Part shown: in pieces, positions 1-6,809 of the stretch | Layout: every line of letters begins with the position of its first letter | Position numbering within the stretch: position 1 is the stretch's first letter | Assembly (NCBI GenBank): GCA_001917125.1 | Contig: MNTU01000027.1 | Location: 716-22,424 of the forward strand | Direction of reading: 5' to 3' | DNA: 21,709 bases | From: Azospirillum sp. 47_25 | GTDB taxonomy: Bacteria; Pseudomonadota; Alphaproteobacteria; RF32; CAG-239 | Made by a program: the position numbers and the translations under genes | The notes under the pieces: model-generated | The model's database searches: none | What the model was told of the DNA's origin: nothing | Seen by the model: only the letters and a program-made list of their open reading frames with translations

Positions 1-342
1 AGGACAATAACGCGACACCCGCTCATTGGCGCCGCATGCGCCGGTTTTGTTAAAGCCCAGAGTTTTACAGCGGTTAACGTTGTCATGGTCAAAGCTCTGC
101 TCTATATTGTCAAAACCGAGCTTGTCATTTGTATCTACTATAAAATGAACCTTGGCCAGCTTTTTCAGTCTGTTCAAAGTGTAGGGCTCGTTTTGAAGCT
201 GAATTTGTGCAGAACGATCTTGAGGTGAAACCTGAAGATTATTGGGAGGAACCGTATAAGTTGAAGAAAGTTGCGCTGCTGCCGGAACGGATAATCCTAT
301 CACCGCAAATAAAGCAAGCAGACTATGACTAATAATTCTCAT
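1..342 (-). CDS. Exported cysteine-containing protein, N-terminal part (runs off left edge)
   Basis: The reading frame is open from an ATG at 342 to the window edge (114 codons, no stop). Residues 1-24 form a clear Sec signal peptide: Arg near the start, a hydrophobic stretch LLALFAVIGL, then an AAA|Q-type cleavage site. The mature part begins polar and Gln/Asn-rich, then has a KKLAKVHFIVDTND segment and a cysteine cluster with spacing C-x10-C-x9-C-P right at the edge. That regular spacing could be the first of several disulfide-bonded repeats, but only one is visible. A good ribosome site (GAGGTG, about 6 bases upstream) and a promoter at 382-410 support the start. I do not recognise the family; it acts outside the cytoplasm. 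Confidence 0.75.
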   Translation of the reverse strand, partial: MRIISHSLLALFAVIGLSVPAAAQLSSTYTVPPNNLQVSPQDRSAQIQLQNEPYTLNRLKKLAKVHFIVDTNDKLGFDNIEQSFDHDNVNRCKTLGFNKTGACGANERVSRYCP

Positions 343-381
343 AGCACACCTCATAGACATATTAAAACCAAAACCATTTTT

Positions 382-410
382 AGAATAACATACTATTGGT
401 GAAAATTCAA
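382..410 (-). promoter_or_regulatory. Sigma-70-type promoter for the exported protein gene
   Basis: Read on the minus strand: -35 TTGAAT (405-410), exactly 17 bases, -10 TATTCT (382-387). The predicted transcript would start near 375, about 33 bases before the ATG at 342, leaving room for the GAGGTG ribosome site. Confidence 0.5.
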
Positions 411-504
411 TAAATAAAAATATATGGCAGAGGGAACAGTGACTGCAAATGAAACGGCTTTTCGTTAAAATTCATCGGGTTAAATAAAAAGTTTTATTCA
501 GTGC

Positions 505-535
505 ACAAAAAATGCCCGGCGTTTGCCGCCGGACA
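505..535 (-). terminator. Intrinsic terminator after the DUF192 gene
   Basis: On the minus strand a 9-bp stem (arms 527-535 and 513-521, one G-U pair, 5-base loop) is followed by six T (507-512). It lies about 30 bases past the DUF192 stop codon and closes the Panacea-DUF192 operon. Confidence 0.85.
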
Positions 536-565
536 TTGTCATAAAGTAAAAATCCTTAAACGGAA

Positions 566-1204
566 TTATTCGGAAAGAACTTTTTCCGTCTTGTTCATCT
601 CGCCGTCCAGAGAAACAGGGCTGCCTTCGTCTGACGGAGAAGCCGGTTCTGTATCGGCAGGCTGCGGCTGAGCGTCTTCCTGCACTTCCTGTGAAGAAAC
701 GGAATTGCTTTCTTCTTCCCGGGGAGGCTGTTTTCCCTCGTCTTCGTAAACTTTTTTGTTAAACTCGTCAAAGAAGTGATGCTTAACCGTATCGCCGATT
801 TTGATACCGTGTTTTTTGACATCTCCGGCATTCAGTTCAATAACGGCCAATGCCGGTTCCGGCGCGATAATCAGCTCTTCGGACATCGGCGTTGCATTTT
901 CTTCAATAAAGAAAATTCTGCCGTTTGAGTTGACAAACAGCATATCCAATGGAATTTTGGTGTCTTTCATCCACATGGCTACCTGGTTTTCAACGTCGGC
1001 CAGGTTAAAAATCATACCGCTGTCGGCAGCCAGACTGTCACGGTTCATCAGGCCTTTTTCAAGTTCTTCAGGGGTTTGTGCCTCTTCGACATTGTAACGG
1101 ACGTCGCCGTTTTCGGTGGAGATAGTCAGATTGCCGCTGTTTTCTTTCGGCGAGCAGCCGGCAACAACGATTAACGCCAGAAAAAGTTTAAGAAATTTGC
1201 TCAT
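566..1204 (-). CDS. DUF192 family lipoprotein
   Basis: A 212-residue protein. Residues 1-17 are a lipoprotein signal with lipobox VAGC (Cys17), so it is probably anchored in a membrane facing the periplasm. Residues about 25-150 match the DUF192 family: the EKGLMNRDSL motif, MIFNL, then MWMKDTKIPLDMLFV and a closing VIELNAG...GIKIGDTV. The family's biochemical role is not established. Residues about 155-212 are an added acidic tail rich in Glu, Pro and Ser, likely disordered, beyond the usual family length. An ATG two codons upstream (1210) directly abuts the ribosome site AAAGGAG (1211-1217), so the ATG at 1204, six bases further, is the better start. That ribosome site overlaps the stop codon of the upstream Panacea-like gene, indicating translational coupling. 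Confidence 0.88.
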   Translation of the reverse strand: MSKFLKLFLALIVVAGCSPKENSGNLTISTENGDVRYNVEEAQTPEELEKGLMNRDSLAADSGMIFNLADVENQVAMWMKDTKIPLDMLFVNSNGRIFFIEENATPMSEELIIAPEPALAVIELNAGDVKKHGIKIGDTVKHHFFDEFNKKVYEDEGKQPPREEESNSVSSQEVQEDAQPQPADTEPASPSDEGSPVSLDGEMNKTEKVLSE

Positions 1205-1215
1205 AGTCATCTCCT

Positions 1216-1761
1216 TTAGGATTGTATGTCGATTTTACGAGGCTGCCATTTGGAAACCACGACCGGTCCGTTCTGTGACAGCATAACTTTTTTTCTGTTA
1301 TTTGAAAAGGCATTGTTTTTCTGGGCGGCTTTGCTGCTCTTGATAAAACTGTCCACAACTGCTTTGAGGTCAATAACGTTAATTGTTCCGGCAATGCAGT
1401 TTTCCTTGAAAGCCGAATTGCTTTTAATCAGCTTTTCCAGGCTGATCAGCGATGTTTTTCCGTATTTGTTCCAGATGCTTTCCAGAAAAGAGTCTATCTT
1501 GGCCGGAAACTTGACCGGCGGCATAAACGGACGCCCCATGGCAAACATACGCTTCAGGTTGGGTTCGAAAAAACCGTCTTTGTTGCAGACAAACAGGCTG
1601 GGAACCAGAATCTGCATGTTGTAAGCCATGGCAAAATGGATTTGGGCCAGAAACAAGAGATGCTGCATTTTTTCGGTCTCCAGATAAATGCCGTCTTTTT
1701 CGGCCCGGTTAAAAAACCAGTAGGCAATATCAATTGCGGTGTCGGTTGCCGGAATTGTCAT
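1216..1761 (-). CDS. Panacea/SocA-like (DUF4065-type) domain protein
   Basis: A 181-residue protein resembling Panacea (SocA/GepA, DUF4065) domains. Residues about 7-50 show the usual opening (IAYWFFNRAE..., then KMQHLLFLAQIHFAMAY). A central region with FEPNLKRMF sits where family members have GPV-x-P-x-VY. Near residue 100 is the WNKYGKTSLISLEKLI helix pair typical of the C-terminal half. Panacea proteins are best known as antitoxins in toxin-antitoxin pairs and as the adaptor SocA in Caulobacter. No toxin-like small ORF lies beside it here; its partner is the downstream DUF192 lipoprotein gene. A TTG at 1776 would extend the frame, but AAAGGA six bases before the ATG at 1761 decides the start. 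Family call is by motif pattern only; function in this setting is unknown. Confidence 0.75.
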   Translation of the reverse strand: MTIPATDTAIDIAYWFFNRAEKDGIYLETEKMQHLLFLAQIHFAMAYNMQILVPSLFVCNKDGFFEPNLKRMFAMGRPFMPPVKFPAKIDSFLESIWNKYGKTSLISLEKLIKSNSAFKENCIAGTINVIDLKAVVDSFIKSSKAAQKNNAFSNNRKKVMLSQNGPVVVSKWQPRKIDIQS

Positions 1762-1790
1762 TTCCTGTCCTTTCAAAATATTCAGAGCTG

Positions 1791-1819
1791 ATTATAAATC
1801 ATTTATTTGATAAACACAA
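1791..1819 (-). promoter_or_regulatory. Promoter of the Panacea-DUF192 operon
   Basis: Minus strand: perfect -10 TATAAT (1791-1796), 17-base spacer, weak -35 TTGTGT (1814-1819). The transcript would begin about 23 bases before the ATG at 1761. The rest of the spacer up to 1974 is AT-rich and shows no convincing promoter for the divergent OmpA-like gene. Confidence 0.5.
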
Positions 1820-1974
1820 ATATTTTAAATCTTACGCGCTGTTATTTTTTTCTGTTTGTATTTATTTTTATTCTTGTTTTAATAATGTTATTACGCTATC
1901 AATAAAGCAGCGATATGTCCGAATTCATGAAGATACGGCATTAATTTTGTGATGATTAGAGTAGGGTTCAGTCA

Positions 1975-2778
1975 ATGTTTTTGCTCAAAGATGTTAAAGT
2001 TTCAGCCGCGTTGTGCGGAACTTTGTTTGTGTTGGCTGCTTGCAGCAGCGCTTCTTTCCCTGAAATCACCGAGGAGGATTCTTCGGCTATAAGCTCGGAA
2101 GAAAGCGGAAAAATCCTCAAGGAAGGAAAGAGCCTGGTCGGAGACGATAAAAATATTGCCTATGACGATGAAAACAGCGTTGACCCCGTCACGCCGGCCA
2201 AAACCAAGCCGGTAATCGTGGCCGATTCTGAAAATTTGGATGAAGAGGAAACGCTTGTGGATGAAGACGATGAGGATGTTGACTTCTTCGGCGTGCCTTT
2301 TGATGAAGATCCGAATGCCAAACCTGCTCCGAAAGCCTCAAAGACGGCAGCGGCCAAACCTGTTGAAAAGCCCGCTTCTCAAGCGGCCGCTCCGGTGCCT
2401 GCGCAGCCGGTTGTCCCCAGCGTGACTTATTTGGCTGATACGTTTTATTTTGACAACGGCAGCTCGGCTCTGCCTTCTGGTTCAAACGGAAAGATCCGCG
2501 CCATTGTCCGCGAGGCCAAGAAGAACAATGCTTTTGTCCGCGTGATGGGGTTTGCCTCCAGCCGCACCCGCAACACGGACATGGCCAGTCATAAAATGGC
2601 CAATTTCAAGGTTTCGTTAGCCCGTGCCGAAGCTGTGGCTGCCGCTTTGCGCCGCGCCGGTATGCCGGCAAACAAAATTTTGGTTGAGGCAATGTCTGAC
2701 AACCGTCCCGCTTATCTGGAGGTTATGCCGGAAGGTGAACGCCTGAACCGCCGGACGGAAGTTTACATCAGTTACTAA
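1975..2778 (+). CDS. OmpA-family lipoprotein (peptidoglycan-binding domain)
   Basis: A 267-residue protein. Residues 1-23 are a lipoprotein signal ending in LAAC (Cys23). Residues about 30-115 are strongly acidic (repeated Asp/Glu), followed by an Ala/Pro/Lys linker to about 150, both probably unstructured. Residues about 152-267 form an OmpA/MotB-like domain: DTFYFDNGSSALP, a GFASSRTRNTD segment, then SLARAEAVAAALRRAGM and a closing RRTEVYISY. The Arg of the ARAEAV helix, which binds diaminopimelate in the family, is kept, but the usual GHTD-type Asp segment is GFAS, so peptidoglycan binding is likely rather than proven. Compare Pal, which is shorter and lacks the long acidic spacer. The ribosome site is weak (AGGG 8 bases upstream). 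recJ follows after 21 bases. Confidence 0.85.
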   Translation: MFLLKDVKVSAALCGTLFVLAACSSASFPEITEEDSSAISSEESGKILKEGKSLVGDDKNIAYDDENSVDPVTPAKTKPVIVADSENLDEEETLVDEDDEDVDFFGVPFDEDPNAKPAPKASKTAAAKPVEKPASQAAAPVPAQPVVPSVTYLADTFYFDNGSSALPSGSNGKIRAIVREAKKNNAFVRVMGFASSRTRNTDMASHKMANFKVSLARAEAVAAALRRAGMPANKILVEAMSDNRPAYLEVMPEGERLNRRTEVYISY

Positions 2779-2799
2779 TATTTCGGTCAGGGAGCAAAG

Positions 2800-4569
2800 G
2801 TGAGTTTTAGTTTTGAAAATGTGAAGTCTCTGGGAGGTAATCTCTGGAAAACCGCTCCTGTTGATGAACGCAAGGCTGAACTCATCTCCCAAAGCTGCAA
2901 TCTGCCGCTGCTGGTAGCGGAAATTTTGGCATCCCGCGGCATTGCCCCGCAGGATGTCTCTAATTTTATTGAACCCAAACTGCAAAATCTGCTGCCGGAT
3001 CCTTCGGTCATGAAAGATATGTCCAAAGCGGCGGCTAAAATAGCCGAAGCCGTTATTTCCGGCCGCAAAATCGCCATAATCGGCGACTATGACGTGGACG
3101 GAGCAACTTCTTCGTCGGTTCTGCGCCTGTTTTTGGAAAGTGTCGGCTGCGAGCCGCTGGTGCATATACCCGAACGTGAAGAAGGTTACGGTCCGAGCAC
3201 GGCCGCTTTTGATGAATTTGCCGCACAGGGGGCCGATTTTGTTATTACCGTTGACTGCGGCACAACCGCTTTTAATATTTTTGATTATGCCAAAGAAAAA
3301 GGCTTTGAGGTTATCGTGCTTGACCATCATGAAGCGGAAACCCGCCTGCCTGATGTCTATGCCGTGGTTAACCCCAAACGACTGGACGAGAGTGACGAAT
3401 ATCCTTATTTGAAATATATGGCTGCCGTAGGCGTCGTTTTTGTGGCGATTGTGGCGGTTAACCGCGAACTGCGCGAGCGCGGATTCTATCAGACGCATCC
3501 TGAGCCGAGTTTAATCCAATGGCTCGATTTGGTGGCGTTGGGAACCGTCTGCGACGTGGTGCCGCTGCTCGGGTTGAACCGTGCCTTTGTCCGCCAGGGG
3601 CTTAAAATTATGGCCCAGCGGCGCAATGTCGGCCTGCGGGCATTGATTGACAAGGCCGCAATTAACGAGGCGCCCGGCGCATTCCATTTGGGATTTGTGC
3701 TCGGACCGCGCATTAATGCCTGTGGCCGGGTCGGCGAAGCGGCTTTGGGAAACCGCCTGCTTTGCATCAAAGATGATTTTCAAGCTTCGATACTGGCTGA
3801 CAAGCTCAACGAATTCAATGCCCAGCGTAAAGAAATAGAAGGATATGTCCTGGAAAAAGCCATCGAAATGCTGGAGGGAACCCCGCAGGAGTATCCGATA
3901 GCCTTTGTTGCCGGAAACGATTGGCACCAGGGGGTTATCGGTATCGTGGCCGGAAAGCTGAAAGAACGCTACAATTTGCCGGCTTTCGTCATGTCTGTTG
4001 AGAGCGATGAAGTTAAAGGTTCGGCGCGCTCCGTTCCCGGTGTCGATTTGGGCGCCCTGATTATTGCCGCCAAAGAAAAAGGCGTCATTACCAAAGGCGG
4101 CGGCCACACAATGGCTGCCGGATTTTCGCTGGAAGAAGATAAAATTGAAGAATTTCGCCAATTTGTCGGTGAATATGTCCGTGCACAAATCGGCCATGAA
4201 GCCATAACGCCGGTGATTGAAGTTGACGGCGTGTTGGATTTGGCCGGTGCCGATCAGAGCCTGATGGATAAGCTTGAACTGTTGGAACCTTACGGAGCGG
4301 GCAACAGTGAGCCCAAACTGGTTTTGCAGCGGGTTCGGGTGAGCAAGGCGCGGATTGTCGGCAGCGGTCATGTCAGCTGCTTTTTAAGCTCGGCAAACGG
4401 CGGAAGTATGAAAGCCATGGCTTTCCGCGTGGCCGATACTGCCATTGGCCCGGCATTGCTGAACAGCAACGGAGCCGTTTTCAACGTTGTCGGCGTCCTG
4501 CGCCGGGATAACTGGCAGGGACGCAATTCTCTGCAGTTTATTATAGATGATGTGATGAGGGTCGAATGA
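2800..4569 (+). CDS. recJ: Single-stranded-DNA-specific exonuclease RecJ
   Basis: A 589-residue protein of normal RecJ length. RecJ degrades single-stranded DNA 5' to 3' in recombination, mismatch and base-excision repair. The DHH-phosphoesterase core is intact: DYDVDG (96-101), VDCGT (151-155), DHHEAE (175-180), and CDVVPL near 251. GPRINACGR (302-310) precedes the DHHA1 region with WHQGVIGIVAGKLKERY and GGGHTMAAGFS (433-443), then the C-terminal OB-fold-like part ending RNSLQFIIDD. All metal-binding Asp and His residues of these motifs are present. The start is GTG; AGGGAG five bases upstream supports it and no ATG precedes motif I nearby. It sits 21 bases after the OmpA-like gene and overlaps the DUF502 gene by four bases, so the three may be co-transcribed. 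Confidence 0.97.
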   Translation: MSFSFENVKSLGGNLWKTAPVDERKAELISQSCNLPLLVAEILASRGIAPQDVSNFIEPKLQNLLPDPSVMKDMSKAAAKIAEAVISGRKIAIIGDYDVDGATSSSVLRLFLESVGCEPLVHIPEREEGYGPSTAAFDEFAAQGADFVITVDCGTTAFNIFDYAKEKGFEVIVLDHHEAETRLPDVYAVVNPKRLDESDEYPYLKYMAAVGVVFVAIVAVNRELRERGFYQTHPEPSLIQWLDLVALGTVCDVVPLLGLNRAFVRQGLKIMAQRRNVGLRALIDKAAINEAPGAFHLGFVLGPRINACGRVGEAALGNRLLCIKDDFQASILADKLNEFNAQRKEIEGYVLEKAIEMLEGTPQEYPIAFVAGNDWHQGVIGIVAGKLKERYNLPAFVMSVESDEVKGSARSVPGVDLGALIIAAKEKGVITKGGGHTMAAGFSLEEDKIEEFRQFVGEYVRAQIGHEAITPVIEVDGVLDLAGADQSLMDKLELLEPYGAGNSEPKLVLQRVRVSKARIVGSGHVSCFLSSANGGSMKAMAFRVADTAIGPALLNSNGAVFNVVGVLRRDNWQGRNSLQFIIDDVMRVE

Positions 4570-5279
4570 AAAGAGAAGATATCACCAAAAGGGCAATAAA
4601 TATCAGGCGCATCCGCCTGGAGCGGGAAAAAGCGATATTCATGAAGCTCGGCTCAAAAATCAAAGCTTATTTTTTTACCGGTATTCTGGTTACTGCGCCG
4701 GTCTCCATGACCTTTTATCTCGCCTATAAACTTATCTCTTGGATTGACGTCAGCGTTAACCGCCTGATTCCGCCGGAATTTCGTCCCGACAACTATTTGC
4801 CGTACAGCATTCCGGGGCTCGGTTTGGTTCTGCTTATTGTCGCCCTGATACTGATAGGAATGTTTGCCGCCGGTTTCCTGGGAAAATTCTTTTTGAGCCT
4901 CGGCGAATGGATTGTTTATAAAATGCCGCTGATATCCAGCGTCTATTCGCTGCTAAAACAGGTTTTCCAGACTTTCCTTTCCAACAAAAACAATGCTTTC
5001 AGCAAAGTTGTTCTGCTTGAATATCCCCGTAAGGGAATTTGGATTTTAGGTTTCGTCAGTTCGGAAACTCAGGGCGAAGTAAAAGACAAACTTGGACGGG
5101 AAATGCTGAATATCTTTATTCCCACCACGCCGAACCCGACTTCAGGCTTTTTGATTTTTGTGCCTAAAGAAGATACCGTCAGTCTGGACATGTCGGTGGA
5201 AGAGGGTATCAAGTTCGTTATATCGGGCGGTTTGGTCTCTCCGGAAATGGCCGGAAAGAAACGCCGGAAAATAAAATAA
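4566..5279 (+). CDS. DUF502 family integral membrane protein
   Basis: A 237-residue DUF502 protein. Two membrane segments are visible: about residues 33-52 (FFTGILVTAPVSMTFYLAY) and 77-105 (hydrophobic, around LVLLIVALILIGMFAAGF). They are followed by the family block WIVYKMPLISSVYSLLKQV and the conserved IFIPTTPNPTSGFLIFVP, ending in a basic tail. No biochemical function is established for the family. Start choice: ATG 4566 overlaps the recJ stop (ATGA) and has GAGGG four bases upstream. The internal Met at 4641 begins the part that aligns with usual DUF502 N-termini but has only a distant ribosome site. The first 25 residues are highly charged and may be an extension specific to this lineage. 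Confidence 0.88.
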   Translation: MKREDITKRAINIRRIRLEREKAIFMKLGSKIKAYFFTGILVTAPVSMTFYLAYKLISWIDVSVNRLIPPEFRPDNYLPYSIPGLGLVLLIVALILIGMFAAGFLGKFFLSLGEWIVYKMPLISSVYSLLKQVFQTFLSNKNNAFSKVVLLEYPRKGIWILGFVSSETQGEVKDKLGREMLNIFIPTTPNPTSGFLIFVPKEDTVSLDMSVEEGIKFVISGGLVSPEMAGKKRRKIK

Positions 5280-5329
5280 GCTTTTGAAAGAAAAATTTCG
5301 GTTACGTCCGGAGTTTCTTGCTAAAAATT

Positions 5330-5352
5330 AAAGCCCCGAACCTCGGGGCTTT
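5330..5352. terminator. Bidirectional intrinsic terminator
   Basis: A perfect 10-bp stem AAAGCCCCGA / TCGGGGCTTT with a 3-base loop lies between the convergent DUF502 gene (+) and bamE (-). It is best for the minus strand, where a T-rich run (TTTAATTTTTAG) follows. bamE ends only four bases away. Confidence 0.85.
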
Positions 5353-5355
5353 CTG

Positions 5356-5817
5356 TTATCTGTTGGGATCGGTATTGGTGGGGAAGGGCATATATTGTCC
5401 TACGCCGCCGAAATATTTGCGGAAGAAACCCGGATTGTGTCCCAGAGTTTCGGTTTTGTTGGTGCTGACTTTGATTTCTTTGCCGTCTTTCTTTGTCAGC
5501 CGCTCGATTTCGGAAACTTTGCCCTGATCGTTGAACTGAATGGTCAGCACGTCACGGTCAACTTCTTTCGGCGCAAAAAAAGCCACTCTTTTAATGTCCG
5601 AAGACATATAAATCCACTGATTGCGGTCTAAAGATACCACGCTGGAGGGACTGCCGAGTATATTCAGAATTTCCGATTTGCTTTGTCCGACCCTGATTTG
5701 GGCGATTCTTTCATTGGACGGCATATTTCCGTTGTGGGTAATGAAAAGGTCGCTGCTGCAGGCAGAAGAAAACGTCATCAGAAACGCGCTTAACAAAACG
5801 ACTTTGTTTATTGACAT
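5356..5817 (-). CDS. bamE: Outer membrane protein assembly lipoprotein BamE (SmpA/OmlA)
   Basis: A 153-residue SmpA/OmlA protein, the small lipoprotein of the BAM complex that inserts beta-barrel proteins into the outer membrane. Residues 1-20 are a lipoprotein-type signal with FSSAC (Cys20), a somewhat weak lipobox. The family motif IRVGQSKSEILNILGSPSS is at about 42-60, followed by NQWIYMSSD and LTIQFNDQGKVSEIERL. The C-terminal GHNPGFFRKYFGGVGQYMP extension is typical of alphaproteobacterial members. AAGGA seven bases before the ATG supports the start. Divergent orientation from the DUF177 gene is the common alphaproteobacterial arrangement. Confidence 0.92.
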   Translation of the reverse strand: MSINKVVLLSAFLMTFSSACSSDLFITHNGNMPSNERIAQIRVGQSKSEILNILGSPSSVVSLDRNQWIYMSSDIKRVAFFAPKEVDRDVLTIQFNDQGKVSEIERLTKKDGKEIKVSTNKTETLGHNPGFFRKYFGGVGQYMPFPTNTDPNR

Positions 5818-5885
5818 CTTTTAATCCTTAACGTTATATCTTATCTAAATTATGTTGCTAATCTTATAGCATAAGGAAAATATTA

Positions 5886-6404
5886 ATGCAAAAAAATTTT
5901 TCGTATCCGTTAATAGTTGAAGACATTGCCGCAGCCGAAAAAAAATATCGTTTGACGGCCGATGCCGCGGATTTAAAGGAACTGGCGGAAATTTTACAAA
6001 TCCCGTCGGTAAAATCTTTCAGCGCCGAAATCTATACCAAAATGAACAAAAAAGAACATTTGCTCCGGGTATGGGGGCGGATTAAGGCTGAACTGGAGCT
6101 GCAAAGCGTTGTCAGTCTGGAATATTTCTGCAAAAGCTACGAACCGGAGTTTGAATTGCTGTATGATACCAAAGCCACGCCGAAAAGCCGGAAAGAAGAG
6201 GAAATCAGCTTTGAGGACGATCTGCCGGATATCGTTATTGACGGGCAGATAGACCTCGGACAGATTGCAATTGAGCAGATAGCTTTGGCAATGGAAGACT
6301 ACCCGCGCAAAGAAGGAGAGGTTTTCAGCTGGAAAAGTGAGTTTGATCCGCAGGATGACGAGCGTCGGAATCCTTTTAAAATTTTGGAAAAACTCAAAAA
6401 ATAA
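5886..6404 (+). CDS. DUF177 (YceD) family protein
   Basis: A 172-residue DUF177/YceD protein. YceD homologues are linked to 23S rRNA accumulation and usually lie just upstream of rpmF. Seen here: RVWGRIKAELELQSVVSLE (the family core, with a single Cys where several relatives have a Cys pair), then IDLGQIAIEQIALAMEDYPRKEG and the closing NPFKILEKLKK, all recognisable alphaproteobacterial signatures. The ribosome site AAGGA lies about nine bases before the ATG. The gene starts the yceD-rpmF-plsX-fabH block and is divergent from bamE across only 68 bases. Confidence 0.88.
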   Translation: MQKNFSYPLIVEDIAAAEKKYRLTADAADLKELAEILQIPSVKSFSAEIYTKMNKKEHLLRVWGRIKAELELQSVVSLEYFCKSYEPEFELLYDTKATPKSRKEEEISFEDDLPDIVIDGQIDLGQIAIEQIALAMEDYPRKEGEVFSWKSEFDPQDDERRNPFKILEKLKK

Positions 6405-6413
6405 AAATTATGC

Positions 6414-6442
6414 TTGCCAAAACGCAAATTTTTAGCTAAAAG
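6414..6442 (+). promoter_or_regulatory. Possible promoter for rpmF-plsX-fabH
   Basis: TTGCCA (6414-6419), 17 bases, TAAAAG (6437-6442). It lies just past the DUF177 stop and would give an rpmF leader of about 108 bases. The -10 matches consensus at four of six positions, so this is tentative. Confidence 0.35.
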
Positions 6443-6556
6443 GGCACTAAAGCTTTCCGAATGTCATTTTAACGGTTGATTTTAAAATCGAACTGGTTTA
6501 ATAATGACGTCTGGAAAATTGGTTTTAATCGTGAATAATAATTAGAGTATAAGAAA

Positions 6557-6748
6557 ATGGCTACACCAAAAAAGAAAACATCAACCTCCCGCCGCAATAT
6601 GCGCCGTTCGCACGATGCATTGGCTGCTAATTCTTACCAGGAATGCCCGAACTGCGGTGAGTTGAAAAGACCTCACAATGTATGCCCGTCCTGCGGTCAA
6701 TACAACAAACGTGAAGTTGTTGCTCAAGAAACAGCTTCCAAGGAATAG
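6557..6748 (+). CDS. rpmF: 50S ribosomal protein L32 (zinc-ribbon form)
   Basis: A 63-residue bL32. The N-terminus [21 protein letters not shown] is the canonical basic tail. A four-cysteine zinc ribbon follows, CPNC ... CPSC (about residues 29-32 and 43-46), so this is the zinc-binding version. A short acidic tail ends the protein. The ribosome site is poor (only TAAGAAA before the ATG). The 152-base spacer in front holds a possible promoter and a 12-base palindrome (6478-6489). The gene lies between DUF177 and plsX, as in many Proteobacteria. Confidence 0.97.
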   Translation: MATPKKKTSTSRRNMRRSHDALAANSYQECPNCGELKRPHNVCPSCGQYNKREVVAQETASKE

Positions 6749-6809
6749 TCTACTAACCTGGCTTGCTCTCTTATACCGCGTGCCGCTGATGTTTTAAGGT
6801 GGCAGACGG

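Noticed and set aside
1216..1761. A toxin-antitoxin module around the Panacea-like gene
   Set aside because: No second small gene of toxin type overlaps or abuts it; the downstream partner is a DUF192 lipoprotein.
2617..3498. 293-codon minus-strand ORF
   Set aside because: Antisense to recJ and the end of the OmpA-like gene, both with strong homology; His/Phe/Arg-rich shadow composition.
5828..5856. TTAACG-N17-TATGTT as a promoter for the DUF177 gene
   Set aside because: Only four of six matches per box in a very AT-rich spacer; not distinguishable from chance.
5833..5861. TTAGCA-N17-TATAAC as a bamE promoter on the minus strand
   Set aside because: Boxes look fair, but transcription would begin inside the bamE ribosome site, leaving no usable leader.
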